Shown: piece by piece, positions 13,351 through 22,187 of the stretch | How positions within the stretch are numbered: the first letter of the stretch is position 1 | Layout: the number at the start of each line of letters is the position of its first letter | From: an uncultured Lachnospiraceae bacterium | Lineage (GTDB): Bacteria; Bacillota; Clostridia; Lachnospirales; Lachnospiraceae | Direction of reading: 5' to 3' | Length of the DNA: 33,954 bases | Assembly: GCA_951800145.1 (NCBI GenBank) | Contig: CATOJE010000037.1 | Location: 1-33,954 of the forward strand | Translations under genes and position numbers: made by a program | Notes under the pieces: generated by a model | The model's input: the letters and a program-made list of their open reading frames with translations, nothing else | The model's database searches: none | Told to the model about the DNA's origin: nothing

Positions 13351-14641
13351 TCGTACCTCTGCTCTTTAATACCTCCAAACCTCTCTGAATTGTTCGTCTA
13401 TTAACAGATAACTGCCTGGCCATATCAGTGGTAGTAATAGATGCATTTTCTTTAATCAAATTTAATATTTTTACTTCTATTGTGACATCCTTTGTGACAT
13501 CTTTTAGGACATTTAGGGCTTTGGCATCCGATACTTTAGCACTTTGGAGGGCAGAAAATTTCACCATAATATCTTCTCCATGAACAATATACTCAGGTTC
13601 ATCCGCCCCAAGATTTTTACATGCATCCCGAATCTTCTGAATACCTCGTCCCCAACTTTCAATATATCCTGCACGATAAAACACTTTTGCAATATCAGGA
13701 TTGTATGGTTTTGATACATGGGTGCTTAAAAGGGTCTCAACCGTCCAGCCAAATGGCAACATACTACAATTACTGATATACATGGCATCATCCTCAATAC
13801 GTATCTGTACTGGGACATTATCAGCCCAATTGCAATGAATCAAGGCATTAAAAACGGCTTCTCTTACGGCATCACGAGCAAAAGGATAGGTTTCTACTCT
13901 TGTTTCTTTGTAATATGAAATTGCCGCTTTCAAATATTTTAAATAAATCAGGTCAATTACCCTGTCTGCCAAAATAATCAAAGAACCATGTACTTCATCC
14001 TGATATAATAGCTCACTGCCTTCAAATTTTCCAATTTTCACATAACATCCACCAATAATCTTTTCTGGGTTGCGGTAAAAACACAATGCCCCTGCACGTT
14101 TAAGCTTTCCATCTACTATTAAATCCAGTTTTTCCAGCAGCTCGACATTCACAATATCCAAATCTTCTTTTGTCATTCGCCCGCTTCGCAAGGCCTCTCT
14201 TCTAAAAATATCAAAGCTTTCCTGGTCTAAATCATCTACCCCAATATTAGATATTGTTGCTGCATCCTATTTCAACCCAGTTTTTGACATTAAAAAATTC
14301 GTCAATGCATTTCCACGCAGCATCTGTTTTGTACTACCGCTTCTATAATGGTATTCCCCGTCATAGTTTACGGGAAACGCCCACGGACTAACGACAATCT
14401 CAATATAATCCAGTCCACCTTTAGTAAGCAGATTCACATCCGCCATAATTCCCAATTTGTTTTGAATTATATTAGGAATATCCTCTAACAGCTTTTTTGA
14501 GTTGCGAATTCCAATTACCGTCCCATTATCTCGTGTTCCAATATAAATTTTGCCGCCCTGTGCATTTGCAAATCCGCATATCCATTTAAGATATTCGTCA
14601 CGCCACGATTCTTTCCATTCAATATTTTGACTCTCTGCCAT
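13301..14641 (-). pseudogene. AlbA_2-domain ATP-binding protein (putative transcriptional regulator), broken by an amber codon
   Basis: Read on the minus strand from ATG 14641, preceded by GGTGGAGG, this frame gives the classic start MAESQNIEWKESWRDEYLKW and GFANAQGGKIYIG of the Schlafen/AlbA_2 domain. A TAG at 14269-14267 stops it after 124 codons. The same frame then runs on without a shift (DAATISNIGVDDLD, RREALRSGRMTKED) through the HATPase-like C-terminal half (REAVFNALIHCNW, SWGRGIQKIRDACK) and a winged helix to a normal end at 13301. Family members I recall have Trp at the stop, so TGG to TAG is the likely lesion. The two halves are otherwise intact, so decay looks recent. The gene is visibly AT-richer than its flanks, suggesting horizontal acquisition. 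Confidence 0.85.
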
Positions 14642-15034
14642 TTTGTGAGCCTCCACCTCTGTTTGCATCTCAAATCCAAATATATATAATAGCCTTTTGT
14701 GCTTTTATCACCACCAGATAGAAATTTAAACCATAGTATATCTCCTTTTACTCTTACGAGATGACTATTTTTATAGTATCATGTTCTAACTGTTTTTGCT
14801 ACTCCATTAAAAAATATCTTGCCACTCACTATTTTCCCCGAGAGTAATTATAGATATCAAAGACTTTATAATACAAAGCAGTTTGCCCATAATGTGTTAT
14901 AAACTATATTTTACAGGAAAGGGCTGAAATAAGCAAGCTTGACGTTCCAAATTCATGTCAAATCCCACGCCGTCTGAACGGTTGCCTTAAATAGTCAGAA
15001 AACAAAGAAAACCAAAAAAAATAAAAGAAAAACA
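14642..15034. other. AT-rich intergenic region between the AlbA_2 pseudogene and the nucleoside operon
   Basis: No gene is supported. On the minus strand a strong ribosome binding site AAAGGAGA (14748-14741) leads to the minimal reading frame ATG GTT TAA (14734-14726), about 85 bases before the AlbA_2 start. This may be a remnant of an earlier start or a leader. On the plus strand TTGAC (14939) and GTCAA (14957) form a small inverted repeat upstream of the operon promoter that could be an operator, but the match is short. Confidence 0.4.
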
Positions 15035-15063
15035 TTGCTTTACCAGATAGGTCCTGGTATAAT
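15035..15063 (+). promoter_or_regulatory. Sigma-A promoter of the nucleoside import and salvage operon
   Basis: TTGCTT (15035-15040), a 17-bp spacer and a perfect TATAAT (15058-15063), 51 bases before the first start codon. It is the only strong promoter seen ahead of the eleven-gene run. Confidence 0.78.
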
Positions 15064-15114
15064 GAAAGAGACCAAAAACAATCCGGATATCACAAAAGGA
15101 GGACATTCGTAATT

Positions 15115-16485
15115 ATGAGAAGAAATCTGAAAACCGCAGCCCTCATAGCAGCCGCTTCCATGACCGCCCTGATGGCAAATGGCTGCCAAAGCACCGGGAA
15201 TACCCAGACCACAGCGGCCCAGACCCAGGCTCCGGAGACCACTGCCCAGGCGGAAGAGACCACCCAGGCAGAGACCACACCGGAGACAGAGGAGGCAAAG
15301 CCTGAGGAAAGCGGACAGCAGGCGGATCAGGCAGGCGATGACCGGGAATATTTAAAGGTATACTTTGATGTGGAGCTGCCGGAGGGAGAACTGGATGCAG
15401 CTACTTTTTCAGAGAGTCTTAAGAAGGTGGCAGGGGAGGAGGCCCCGGAGGCTGAGGGCGACTTAACCTGGGCCAGCGCAGTTAAGGCGGCTGTGGCAGC
15501 CGCAGACTACGAGGAGCTGGCATTAAGCTATCCAGAGGAAAAGACGAAGGAGCGCCTGGGGCATTACGGTGTAGATGCGTCGGCAGTGGAGGCGGATGGG
15601 GCTTATATCGCCTGCGCCATGGATGTGGATCTGATCACCGCAGACGGCGGCGCCCACGCGGCAGCGAAGGATGCGCTTACCAGAGCAGACGCAGAGACGC
15701 TTTTGATGAATATTGCCCAGGCTAATGGGGACGGCAGAAACTATCTGGGCATGGCCAGCGATCCGGATATCTACGGCAAGGTAGACCAGATGTGGAATTC
15801 CTTCATTATCTTTGATGACGGGCAGTTAAGCCAGGTGGGGAAAACCGCGGTGGAGCAGCAGATTACCACCGGCTACGGCATCAAGTCCTCGGCCTACGAC
15901 GCACGCTTTCTGCCGGAGCTTACCCTGCAGTACGGCCACTCTGACATCAAGCACGCCCACCAGCTTATAGGGCTGCTGAACAGTGAAAATATCGACGCTA
16001 AGATTCAGCTGGAGCCCAAGATCAGCATTTATCAGTATCTGCTGGAATGGGGGCCGGTTCCGGATCCCACCCCCACCTATGAGGTAAAGCAGTTTGATGA
16101 CTTATATCTGGTCTATGCGGTGGAGTATGATCTGAAGCTGGAATTTAACAATACGGAGGATATGCTGCGCTTTGACCAGGTGATTCAGGACTTTGCTAAG
16201 AAAAACGAGGGGAATGAAGAAGCTCTCGGCCTGATCTACGGCTCCTGGTGGCAGCCTCTTTACAGCACCACAAAGGCGGATATGCCAGGGGATGCATATC
16301 ATCAAATCTTTGACTGCGTTGTGACTAATGGCATGTATTCCATCCATCCCTTCGCCCTGCCGGAGGATAAGGATGCCGTGATCTCCCAGCTGAAGGAGCT
16401 GGCAGGGGAGCTGGATGTGACACCGGTGGAGAGATTCTGCAACACCGCGTTTTTCAGCTACCTGAAGGGTGAGGATTATCAGTAG
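15115..16485 (+). CDS. Secreted lipoprotein of unknown function, first gene of the nucleoside operon
   Basis: A 456-residue protein with a signal peptide ending at Cys24 (LMANGC; Asn at -2 is unusual for a lipobox). A low-complexity Thr/Glu/Gln/Ala-rich linker covers about residues 25-75, then comes a folded domain. Residues about 118-200 loosely resemble an S-layer-homology repeat (AVKAAVAAADYEELALSYPE and DALTRADAETLLMN), but I would not insist on that. AAAGGAGG precedes the start. The DeoR-type regulator gene follows 27 bases later, so it is cotranscribed with the importer and salvage genes. Binding of the substrate outside the cell is an idea from context only. Confidence 0.75.
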   Translation: MRRNLKTAALIAAASMTALMANGCQSTGNTQTTAAQTQAPETTAQAEETTQAETTPETEEAKPEESGQQADQAGDDREYLKVYFDVELPEGELDAATFSESLKKVAGEEAPEAEGDLTWASAVKAAVAAADYEELALSYPEEKTKERLGHYGVDASAVEADGAYIACAMDVDLITADGGAHAAAKDALTRADAETLLMNIAQANGDGRNYLGMASDPDIYGKVDQMWNSFIIFDDGQLSQVGKTAVEQQITTGYGIKSSAYDARFLPELTLQYGHSDIKHAHQLIGLLNSENIDAKIQLEPKISIYQYLLEWGPVPDPTPTYEVKQFDDLYLVYAVEYDLKLEFNNTEDMLRFDQVIQDFAKKNEGNEEALGLIYGSWWQPLYSTTKADMPGDAYHQIFDCVVTNGMYSIHPFALPEDKDAVISQLKELAGELDVTPVERFCNTAFFSYLKGEDYQ

Positions 16486-16512
16486 AAAGAGACAGGAATT
16501 CAGGAGGAGCCT

Positions 16513-17328
16513 ATGCACGCCATAAAACGGGCAGACCATATCATGGCTATGCTGGAGCAGAATAAGGTAGTCATGGTAGCGGATTTAAGCAGGGAAATGG
16601 GAGTGACAGAGGAGACAGTCCGAAAGGATCTGGAAAAGCTGGAAAAGCAGGAGCGCCTCTGCCGTGTCCATGGGGGCGCCTATCTAAATGAGGGCTACGG
16701 CACAGAGACGCCGGTGAGAGTCCGAAGCAAGATCCTGAAGGAGGAGAAGGCGCTGATCGGAAGGCGGAGCCTGGAGCTGATCCGGGAAAAGGATTCCATT
16801 TTCCTGGACTGCAGCACCACAGCGCTGCACATGGCAAAGCTTTTAGCCAGCTGGGATAAGAAGATGACCCTGATGACCAATTCCCTTGGGGTCGCCATGG
16901 AGGTGATGTCAAATCCTTCCATCCGCCTGGTGCTCTTTGGAGGCGAGCTGAACCGGGACCGGGTGGCCTTTGAAGGCCAGAGCGTTCTGGATGAGATGAA
17001 GGATACCTTTATCCAGAAGGCATTTATCAGCAGCGCCGGGGTAAGCCTGGAGGCGGGGATCACCGATTCCACCAGAGAGGAGGCGGAGATCCGCCGCCAG
17101 GTAATCCGCCAGGCAAAGGAGTGTATCCTTATGGCGGACAGCACCAAGATCGGTCGGAACGGCCTCTATGTGGTGGGCGGCCTGGAGGATATCGACACCC
17201 TTGTGCTGGACTGCTCCCTGGAGGACATAGACCAAAGGTTTGCACGGGATGTGAGAGGCAGGAATGTGTCGGTTATGGATGGGAAGGAACGAAAGGTTAA
17301 ACATGCTCAAGATAGAAAAGGAGGGTGA
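16513..17328 (+). CDS. DeoR/GlpR-family transcriptional regulator
   Basis: A 271-residue repressor-type protein. An N-terminal DeoR helix-turn-helix (VADLSREMGVTEETVRKDLE, then RVHGGAYL) is followed by a DeoR sensor domain of the ISOCOT sugar-phosphate-binding fold (DSIFLDCSTTALHMAKLL, LVLFGGELNRD, ADSTKIGRNGL). DeoR-type regulators usually respond to phosphorylated sugars. Here a 5-deoxy- or 5-methylthio-pentose phosphate made by the operon enzymes is the obvious candidate effector, by inference. CAGGAGGAG precedes the start; the stop overlaps the aldolase start by one base. Confidence 0.9.
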   Translation: MHAIKRADHIMAMLEQNKVVMVADLSREMGVTEETVRKDLEKLEKQERLCRVHGGAYLNEGYGTETPVRVRSKILKEEKALIGRRSLELIREKDSIFLDCSTTALHMAKLLASWDKKMTLMTNSLGVAMEVMSNPSIRLVLFGGELNRDRVAFEGQSVLDEMKDTFIQKAFISSAGVSLEAGITDSTREEAEIRRQVIRQAKECILMADSTKIGRNGLYVVGGLEDIDTLVLDCSLEDIDQRFARDVRGRNVSVMDGKERKVKHAQDRKGG

Positions 17329-17951
17329 TGAGATTGAGCTCCCAGCAAATAAGGACTTATAAGCAGGCAGTGCTCCTCACTGCCAAGAAGGCCTATGACG
17401 AGAAGCTGATGGCAGGCACCAGCGGAAATTTAAGTATATTCTGCCGGGAGGAAGGGGTGATGGTAATTACCCCCAGCTCTTATGATTACCGCATTATGGA
17501 GGAGAAGGACATTGTTGTGGTGGATCTGGAGGGCAGGGTGGTGGAGGGCTGCCATAAGCCCTCCTCTGAGTGGAGGATGCACGGAGAGATTTATAAGCAT
17601 CTTCCCCATGTGGGGGCAGTGGTACACACCCATTCCCCCTATGCAACCAGCTTTGCGGTAAATCATCAGACGATCCCGGTGATCCTGATTGAGATGATTC
17701 CATTTTTAAAGGGATCCCTGGAGGTCAGCCCCTATGCAGAGCAGGGAAGCGCCCAGGTGGGACTGAACGCGGTTCCTATCCTGAAGAGGAAGAATGCCTG
17801 CCTGATGGCAAATCACGGGGTGGTGGCGGTGGGCCAGACCCTGGATCAGGCGTACATTAACAGCGTTTACGCGGAGGATACGGCAAAGATTTACCACATG
17901 GCCTTAAGCTGCGGCCAGCCGGTGGTGATACCAGGATATGAAGGGGAGTAA
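17328..17951 (+). CDS. Class II aldolase/adducin-family aldolase, probable 5-deoxyribulose/5-methylthioribulose-1-phosphate aldolase
   Basis: A 207-residue zinc aldolase of the fuculose-1-phosphate aldolase family. The catalytic glutamate is Glu81 in PSSEWRMH, the zinc ligands are His100 and His102 in HTHSPYA and His163 in ANHGV, and GTSGNLS near residue 31 is the phosphate-binding loop. FucA-type enzymes split ketose-1-phosphates into dihydroxyacetone phosphate and an aldehyde. Beside an MtnA-type isomerase and a nucleoside phosphorylase, the likely substrates are 5-methylthioribulose-1-phosphate and/or 5-deoxyribulose-1-phosphate, as for Ald2 and DrdA of the DHAP shunt. AAGGAGG runs into the start; a GTG at 17325 is an alternative. 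Fuculose- or rhamnulose-phosphate activity cannot be excluded from sequence. Confidence 0.85.
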   Translation: MRLSSQQIRTYKQAVLLTAKKAYDEKLMAGTSGNLSIFCREEGVMVITPSSYDYRIMEEKDIVVVDLEGRVVEGCHKPSSEWRMHGEIYKHLPHVGAVVHTHSPYATSFAVNHQTIPVILIEMIPFLKGSLEVSPYAEQGSAQVGLNAVPILKRKNACLMANHGVVAVGQTLDQAYINSVYAEDTAKIYHMALSCGQPVVIPGYEGE

Positions 17952-17967
17952 AGGAGGGGATACAGCC

Positions 17968-18801
17968 ATGACAAAAGCATATGAGCGGCTGCAGAAATGC
18001 TATGAGGCATTTCGCGCGAAGATTGATTTCCAGCCCAAGGTGGCCCTGGTGCTGGGATCGGGACTAGGGGACTATGCGGATTCCATCGCTGTGGAGGCGG
18101 TGCTGGATTACCATGAGATTCCAGGCTTTCCTGTGTCCACAGTAAGCGGACACAAGGGACGCTTTGTATTCGGATATGTGGGCGCCGTCCCGGTGGTGGT
18201 GATGCAGGGCCGGGTGCACTATTATGAAGGCTATGCCATGGAGGATGTGGTGCTTCCGGCCCGGCTGATGAAGCTGATGGGAGCTGAGATCCTGTTCCTG
18301 ACCAATGCGGCAGGCGGGGTGAATTTTGACTTTTCTGCAGGGGATTTTATGATGATTACGGATCAGATCGCCAGTCTGGTTCCCTCCCCTCTGATTGGGC
18401 CAAATGAAGAAAGGCTTGGACTCCGCTTCCCGGATATGAGCCAGATTTATAACCGGGGGCTCTGCCAGATCATCCGTGAAGCAGCGGCCAGCCTTGAAAT
18501 TCCCTTAAAGGAAGGGGTCTACATCCAGCTGAGCGGGCCGAATTTCGAGTCTGCAAGCGAGGTAAGGATGTGCCGGATCTTAGGAGGGGATGCCGTGGGC
18601 ATGAGCACTGCCTGCGAGGCGGTGGCGGCGAATCATATGGGGATGAAGGTCTGCGGCATTTCCTGCATTTCCAACCTGGCCTGCGGCATGACGGATCAGC
18701 CCTTAAGCCATATGGAGGTACAGGAAACCGCGGATCGGGTGGCGCCCTTGTTTAAGTCCCTGATCACCGAGTCCATCATCCGGATGGGAAAGGAAGACTG
18801 A
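17968..18801 (+). CDS. Purine nucleoside phosphorylase (6-oxopurine type)
   Basis: A 277-residue trimeric-type purine nucleoside phosphorylase. Visible motifs are the phosphate loop VLGSGLG, HKGRF (His62), GRVHYYEGY (82-89), TNAAGGVN (112-119), SGPNFESASE and ISNLACG. Glu194 and Asn236 occupy the positions of human PNP Glu201 and Asn243, which read a 6-oxopurine; methylthioadenosine phosphorylases have Ser and Asp there. His248 matches human His257 near the 5' position. The enzyme should therefore cleave inosine-type nucleosides, including deaminated MTA or 5'-deoxyadenosine, to a pentose-1-phosphate and hypoxanthine. I chose ATG 17968 because AAGGAGGGG precedes it. It follows the aldolase by 16 bases and precedes the dehydrogenase by 2. 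Confidence 0.9.
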   Translation: MTKAYERLQKCYEAFRAKIDFQPKVALVLGSGLGDYADSIAVEAVLDYHEIPGFPVSTVSGHKGRFVFGYVGAVPVVVMQGRVHYYEGYAMEDVVLPARLMKLMGAEILFLTNAAGGVNFDFSAGDFMMITDQIASLVPSPLIGPNEERLGLRFPDMSQIYNRGLCQIIREAAASLEIPLKEGVYIQLSGPNFESASEVRMCRILGGDAVGMSTACEAVAANHMGMKVCGISCISNLACGMTDQPLSHMEVQETADRVAPLFKSLITESIIRMGKED

Positions 18802-18803
18802 CC

Positions 18804-19739
18804 ATGAAAGGGATTTACTTTGACGGAACAAGGGCCGTGTACCGGGAGGATCTCCCCATGCCGGAGCCTTCCGCCACGGAAAGCCGGATCCGCATCCATT
18901 ATGCCGGGATCTGTAATACAGACAAGGAGATCCTGAAGGGCTACCGGCCTGACTTTCAAGGGATCATGGGCCATGAATTCGTGGGAGTGGTGGAGTCTTC
19001 CCCGGATCCGGCCTGGATAGGGAAGCGGGTGGTGGGAGAGCTGAACGCAGGCTGCGGCACCTGTATTTACTGCCGCACCGGCCGGGAAAAGCACTGTCCG
19101 GACCGAAGAGTTATCGGCATGGACGGGAAGGACGGCTGCTTCGGGGAATATATGACCCTGGAAACCCACCTCCTTCACCAGATACCAGCAGGGCTTTCCT
19201 CCCGCCAGGCCCTTCTCACAGAGCCTCTGGCCGCTGCCCTGGAAATCCCAAAGCAGGTACACATAGACCCGGACAGCAGCATCGCCATCATCGGGGACGG
19301 ACGGCTGGCCTATCTGATTGCCAGCGTGCTTCACCTTTTTGGGGCAGAGCTAACCATCATCGGCAAGCATCCGGAAAAGCTGGCACGGTTTGAGGCCTTT
19401 GGAAGGCCGGTGCTCTCCACAGAGGATACCTTTGAGCTGGTGGTGGAGGCATCCGGATCCCCTTCGGGGCTGGAGCTTGCAGGCAAAATCGTGCGCAGGC
19501 AGGGAACCATTGTCCTGAAAAGCACCTATGCGGGGAAAACGCTGGTGGACATGAGCTACTATGCGGTGAATGAGATTACCATAAAGGGCAGCCGCTGCGG
19601 CCCCTTTGGGCCGGCGCTGCGCCTGCTTGAAAAGGGGCTGGTGCAGCTTCCGGAGGCGGATTTTTATGAGCTGAAGGACTTTGAGGCTGCCTTTCATTCC
19701 GGAAGCTTTAAAGCAGGCTTTGCAATCAGTCCCCTTTAA
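18804..19739 (+). CDS. Zinc-dependent medium-chain alcohol dehydrogenase
   Basis: A 311-residue medium-chain dehydrogenase, somewhat shorter than the usual 340-350. Catalytic zinc ligands are likely Cys37, His57 and Glu58 (GHEF), with Glu140 nearby. The structural zinc is held by Cys84, 87, 90 and 98 (CX2CX2CX7C). A Rossmann GDGRLA loop binds the nicotinamide cofactor. Within this operon the natural substrate would be the aldehyde released by the aldolase: acetaldehyde from 5-deoxyribulose-phosphate or methylthioacetaldehyde from the methylthio compound, reduced to the alcohol. That assignment is an inference from position; polyol dehydrogenation is the alternative. It starts 2 bases after the phosphorylase stop. 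Confidence 0.85.
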   Translation: MKGIYFDGTRAVYREDLPMPEPSATESRIRIHYAGICNTDKEILKGYRPDFQGIMGHEFVGVVESSPDPAWIGKRVVGELNAGCGTCIYCRTGREKHCPDRRVIGMDGKDGCFGEYMTLETHLLHQIPAGLSSRQALLTEPLAAALEIPKQVHIDPDSSIAIIGDGRLAYLIASVLHLFGAELTIIGKHPEKLARFEAFGRPVLSTEDTFELVVEASGSPSGLELAGKIVRRQGTIVLKSTYAGKTLVDMSYYAVNEITIKGSRCGPFGPALRLLEKGLVQLPEADFYELKDFEAAFHSGSFKAGFAISPL

Positions 19740-19783
19740 CAATGAGACTCCCAGAGTACATAACCGAAAAAGGAGAGAAATCC

Positions 19784-20863
19784 ATGGATACACTGAGAGA
19801 GATTACCCATATTGATAATGTAAAGCTTGGGCCGGAGGATGCCAGCGTGGTGATTATCGACCAGACAAAGCTTCCCAATGCCACAGAATACCTGACCTTA
19901 AAAACCCCGGAGGATTTGTACGACGCCATTTTCCAGCTGAAGGTCCGTGGCGCCCCGGCCATCGGGATCTGCGCCGGCTTCGGCATCTATGTTCTGGCAC
20001 GGACCATAGACACTGAGGACTATGAGACATTTTTAAAGCAGTTTACAGAATATAAGGACTACCTAAATTCCTCCCGCCCCACGGCGGTGAACCTAAGCTG
20101 GGCCTTAAACCGGATGGAGCAGGTGGTAAGAGATCACGCCGGACTGCCGGTAAAGGAAATCCTTTCCCTTTTGGGACAGGAGTGCAGGAACATTCAGGAG
20201 GAGGATCGGGCTATGTGCCGCGCCATCTCCGAATACGGCCTGTCCCTGATTCAAGACGGGGATGGAATCCTGACCCACTGCAACGCAGGCCCCCTGGCCA
20301 CCTCCCGGTACGGCACTGCCTTAGGCCCGCTGTTCCTTGGAAAGGAGCGGGGGATGAACTTTAAGGTGTTTGCCGATGAGACAAGGCCGCTGCTCCAGGG
20401 GGCGCGGCTTACCTCCTATGAGCTTCAGAGGGCAGGGATTGACGTCACTCTGATCTGTGACAATATGGCAAGCCTGGTGATGAAAAACGGCTGGATCCAG
20501 GCCTGCTTCGTGGGCTGCGACCGGGTGGCGGCCAATGGAGACGCGGCGAATAAGATCGGCACCAGCGGCGTGGCGATTCTGGCAAATTATTACCATATTC
20601 CCTTTTATGTCCTGGGCCCCAGCTCCACCGTAGATTTAAGCTGCAAAACCGGCGCGGATATCCAGATCGAGCTTCGCAGCCCGGAGGAGATCAAGGAGAA
20701 GTTTTACCAAAAGCCCATGGCATTAGATGAGGTTAAGTGCTATAACCCGGCCTTTGATGTGACGGATCATTCCCTCATCAGCGGAATCATCACAGAACAG
20801 GGGATTTTCCGGGAGCCCTATACAGAAAGCTTAAAAGGTTTGAAGACGTTAAAGAAAAAATAG
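19784..20863 (+). CDS. mtnA: MtnA-type aldose-1-phosphate isomerase (methylthioribose/5-deoxyribose-1-phosphate)
   Basis: A 359-residue member of the MtnA/eIF2B-alpha-like isomerase family. RGAPA (55-59), [10 protein letters not shown] with Cys166, [18 protein letters not shown] and [17 protein letters not shown] with Asp246 are diagnostic; Cys166 and Asp246 match catalytic Cys160 and Asp240 of Bacillus subtilis MtnA. The enzyme converts 5-methylthioribose-1-phosphate, and in DrdI relatives 5-deoxyribose-1-phosphate, to the ribulose-1-phosphate. The ATG at 19784 is preferred because AAAAAGGAGAG precedes it; an ATG at 19742 has no such site. No methionine-salvage enzymes (MtnB, C, D) are adjacent, so the product should go to the operon's aldolase instead. 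Confidence 0.92.
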   Translation: MDTLREITHIDNVKLGPEDASVVIIDQTKLPNATEYLTLKTPEDLYDAIFQLKVRGAPAIGICAGFGIYVLARTIDTEDYETFLKQFTEYKDYLNSSRPTAVNLSWALNRMEQVVRDHAGLPVKEILSLLGQECRNIQEEDRAMCRAISEYGLSLIQDGDGILTHCNAGPLATSRYGTALGPLFLGKERGMNFKVFADETRPLLQGARLTSYELQRAGIDVTLICDNMASLVMKNGWIQACFVGCDRVAANGDAANKIGTSGVAILANYYHIPFYVLGPSSTVDLSCKTGADIQIELRSPEEIKEKFYQKPMALDEVKCYNPAFDVTDHSLISGIITEQGIFREPYTESLKGLKTLKKK

Positions 20864-20913
20864 TTGTATTTTGTAAGAAATTGTAGTAAAAATAAAGTGT
20901 GATTCCGATCACA
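20864..20913 (+). promoter_or_regulatory. Possible internal promoter with a CRP-type palindrome ahead of the nucleoside-binding protein gene
   Basis: TTGTAT (20864-20869), a 17-bp spacer and TAAAAA (20887-20892) could form a weak promoter. Immediately after it, 20898-20913 reads TGTGATTCCGATCACA, an exact TGTGA-N6-TCACA palindrome like the CRP/FNR-superfamily consensus. Its position just past the -10 would suit repression or a roadblock rather than activation. The regulator is unknown. Confidence 0.45.
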
Positions 20914-20937
20914 AAACAGGAAAAAGGAGAGAGAAAG

Positions 20938-22161
20938 ATGAAAAAAGTATTAAGCGTATTCTTAAGCGCGGCCATGATTGGCGCACTGCTCACCGGATGC
21001 GGCGGCGGAGCCGCCAAGGAAACCACGGGGGCCCAGGCCGCATCCACAGAGGCAGCTAAGGAAACTGCCCCGGAGACAGAGGGAGAGGCAGAAGCCACAG
21101 AGGCTCCGGCAGAAGGGGAGTCCGGCGCTGCATTAAAGATTGCCATTGTCAGCAGCCCCTCCGGTGTGGATGATGGTTCCTTTAACCAGGATAATTATAA
21201 TGGTATTTTAGCATTTATCGAGTCCCATCCCGACGCCACCGTTACCCCTGTAAGGGAGGAGACCGGAGATACCGCTGCCGCCATCCAGGCTGTTGCGGAT
21301 ATTGTGGCGGATTATGATGTGATTGTATGCTGCGGCTTCCAGTTCGCAGCCATCGGCGGCATTGCCAATGATAACCCGGATGTGAACTTTATCCTGGTGG
21401 ATTCTAATCCTACCGATGCAGAGGGCACGGAGATCAGCTGTGATAATGTATATGCCATGACCTTTAAGGAGCAGGAGAGCGGCTTCTTCGCAGGGCTGGC
21501 TGCCGCCCTGGAGTCCCAGTCCAAGAAGGTTGCAGTTGTGAACGGCATCGCATATCCTTCCAATGTAAACTATCAGTACGGCTTTGAGTCCGGGGTAAAC
21601 TATGCAAATGCAAAGTATGACGCCGGAGTTGAAATCGTGGAGCTTCCTTCCTACGCTGGAACCGATGTGACCAATGCCAACGTAGGCGGAAACTATGTGG
21701 GAAGCTTTGCAGACGAGGCCACCGGCAAGGTGGTGGGACAGGCCCTTATCGACGAAGGCTGCGATGTGATCTTCGTGGCAGCCGGCGGCTCTGGCAATGG
21801 GGTGTTTACCGCGGCAAAGGAAGCCACCGATGTAAAGATCATCGGCTGTGATGTAGACCAGTATGATGACGGCGCGAATGGCGACTCCAACATCATCCTC
21901 ACCTCCGGCTTAAAGGTGATGGGAATGAACGTGGAGAAGCAGTTAAATGCCATTGCAGAGGGCACATTTAAGGGCAGCAATGAGCTCTTAGGCGCGGATA
22001 CGGATTCCACCGGCTTTGTAAAGGCAGAGGGACGGCATCAGATGTCCGCGGAGACCATCGAGAAGCTGGATGCAGCCTTTGCCCTGGTAAAGGACGGAAC
22101 CATCGTGCCGGCGGCAAACTTTAACGACATCCAGCCGGACAGCTTCCCTGGCTTGGAGTAA
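20938..22161 (+). CDS. BMP-family nucleoside-binding lipoprotein of ABC importer
   Basis: A 407-residue lipoprotein: signal peptide with lipobox LLTGC (Cys21), an Ala/Glu/Thr-rich linker to about residue 60, then a Bmp/PnrA-type periplasmic-binding fold. Motifs include SSPSGVDDGSFNQDNYNGI, CCGFQFAAI, ILVDSNPTD, FKEQESGFFAGLAAAL and VAAGGSGNGVF, which are typical of nucleoside-binding proteins. It captures purine nucleosides outside the cell for the ATPase and two permeases encoded just downstream. AAAAAGGAGAG precedes the ATG. Ligand class follows the family; MTA or 5'-deoxyadenosine specificity is an inference from the operon. Confidence 0.92.
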   Translation: MKKVLSVFLSAAMIGALLTGCGGGAAKETTGAQAASTEAAKETAPETEGEAEATEAPAEGESGAALKIAIVSSPSGVDDGSFNQDNYNGILAFIESHPDATVTPVREETGDTAAAIQAVADIVADYDVIVCCGFQFAAIGGIANDNPDVNFILVDSNPTDAEGTEISCDNVYAMTFKEQESGFFAGLAAALESQSKKVAVVNGIAYPSNVNYQYGFESGVNYANAKYDAGVEIVELPSYAGTDVTNANVGGNYVGSFADEATGKVVGQALIDEGCDVIFVAAGGSGNGVFTAAKEATDVKIIGCDVDQYDDGANGDSNIILTSGLKVMGMNVEKQLNAIAEGTFKGSNELLGADTDSTGFVKAEGRHQMSAETIEKLDAAFALVKDGTIVPAANFNDIQPDSFPGLE

Positions 22162-22187
22162 AAACGCAACAGGATAGACGGCGGGAG

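Noticed and set aside
14267..14269. Amber codon recoding (read-through or pyrrolysine) because two genes carry in-frame TAG codons where amino acids are expected
   Set aside because: TAG is used as an ordinary stop by several intact genes here (ends at 7279, 11988, 16485, 20863, 23935 and 32247), and the second case (32602) also has a frameshift. Recent pseudogenes are simpler.
19784..20863. Classical methionine salvage pathway (MtnA followed by MtnB/C/D)
   Set aside because: No dehydratase, enolase/phosphatase or dioxygenase genes are present, and an aldolase is, so carbon should leave as DHAP instead.
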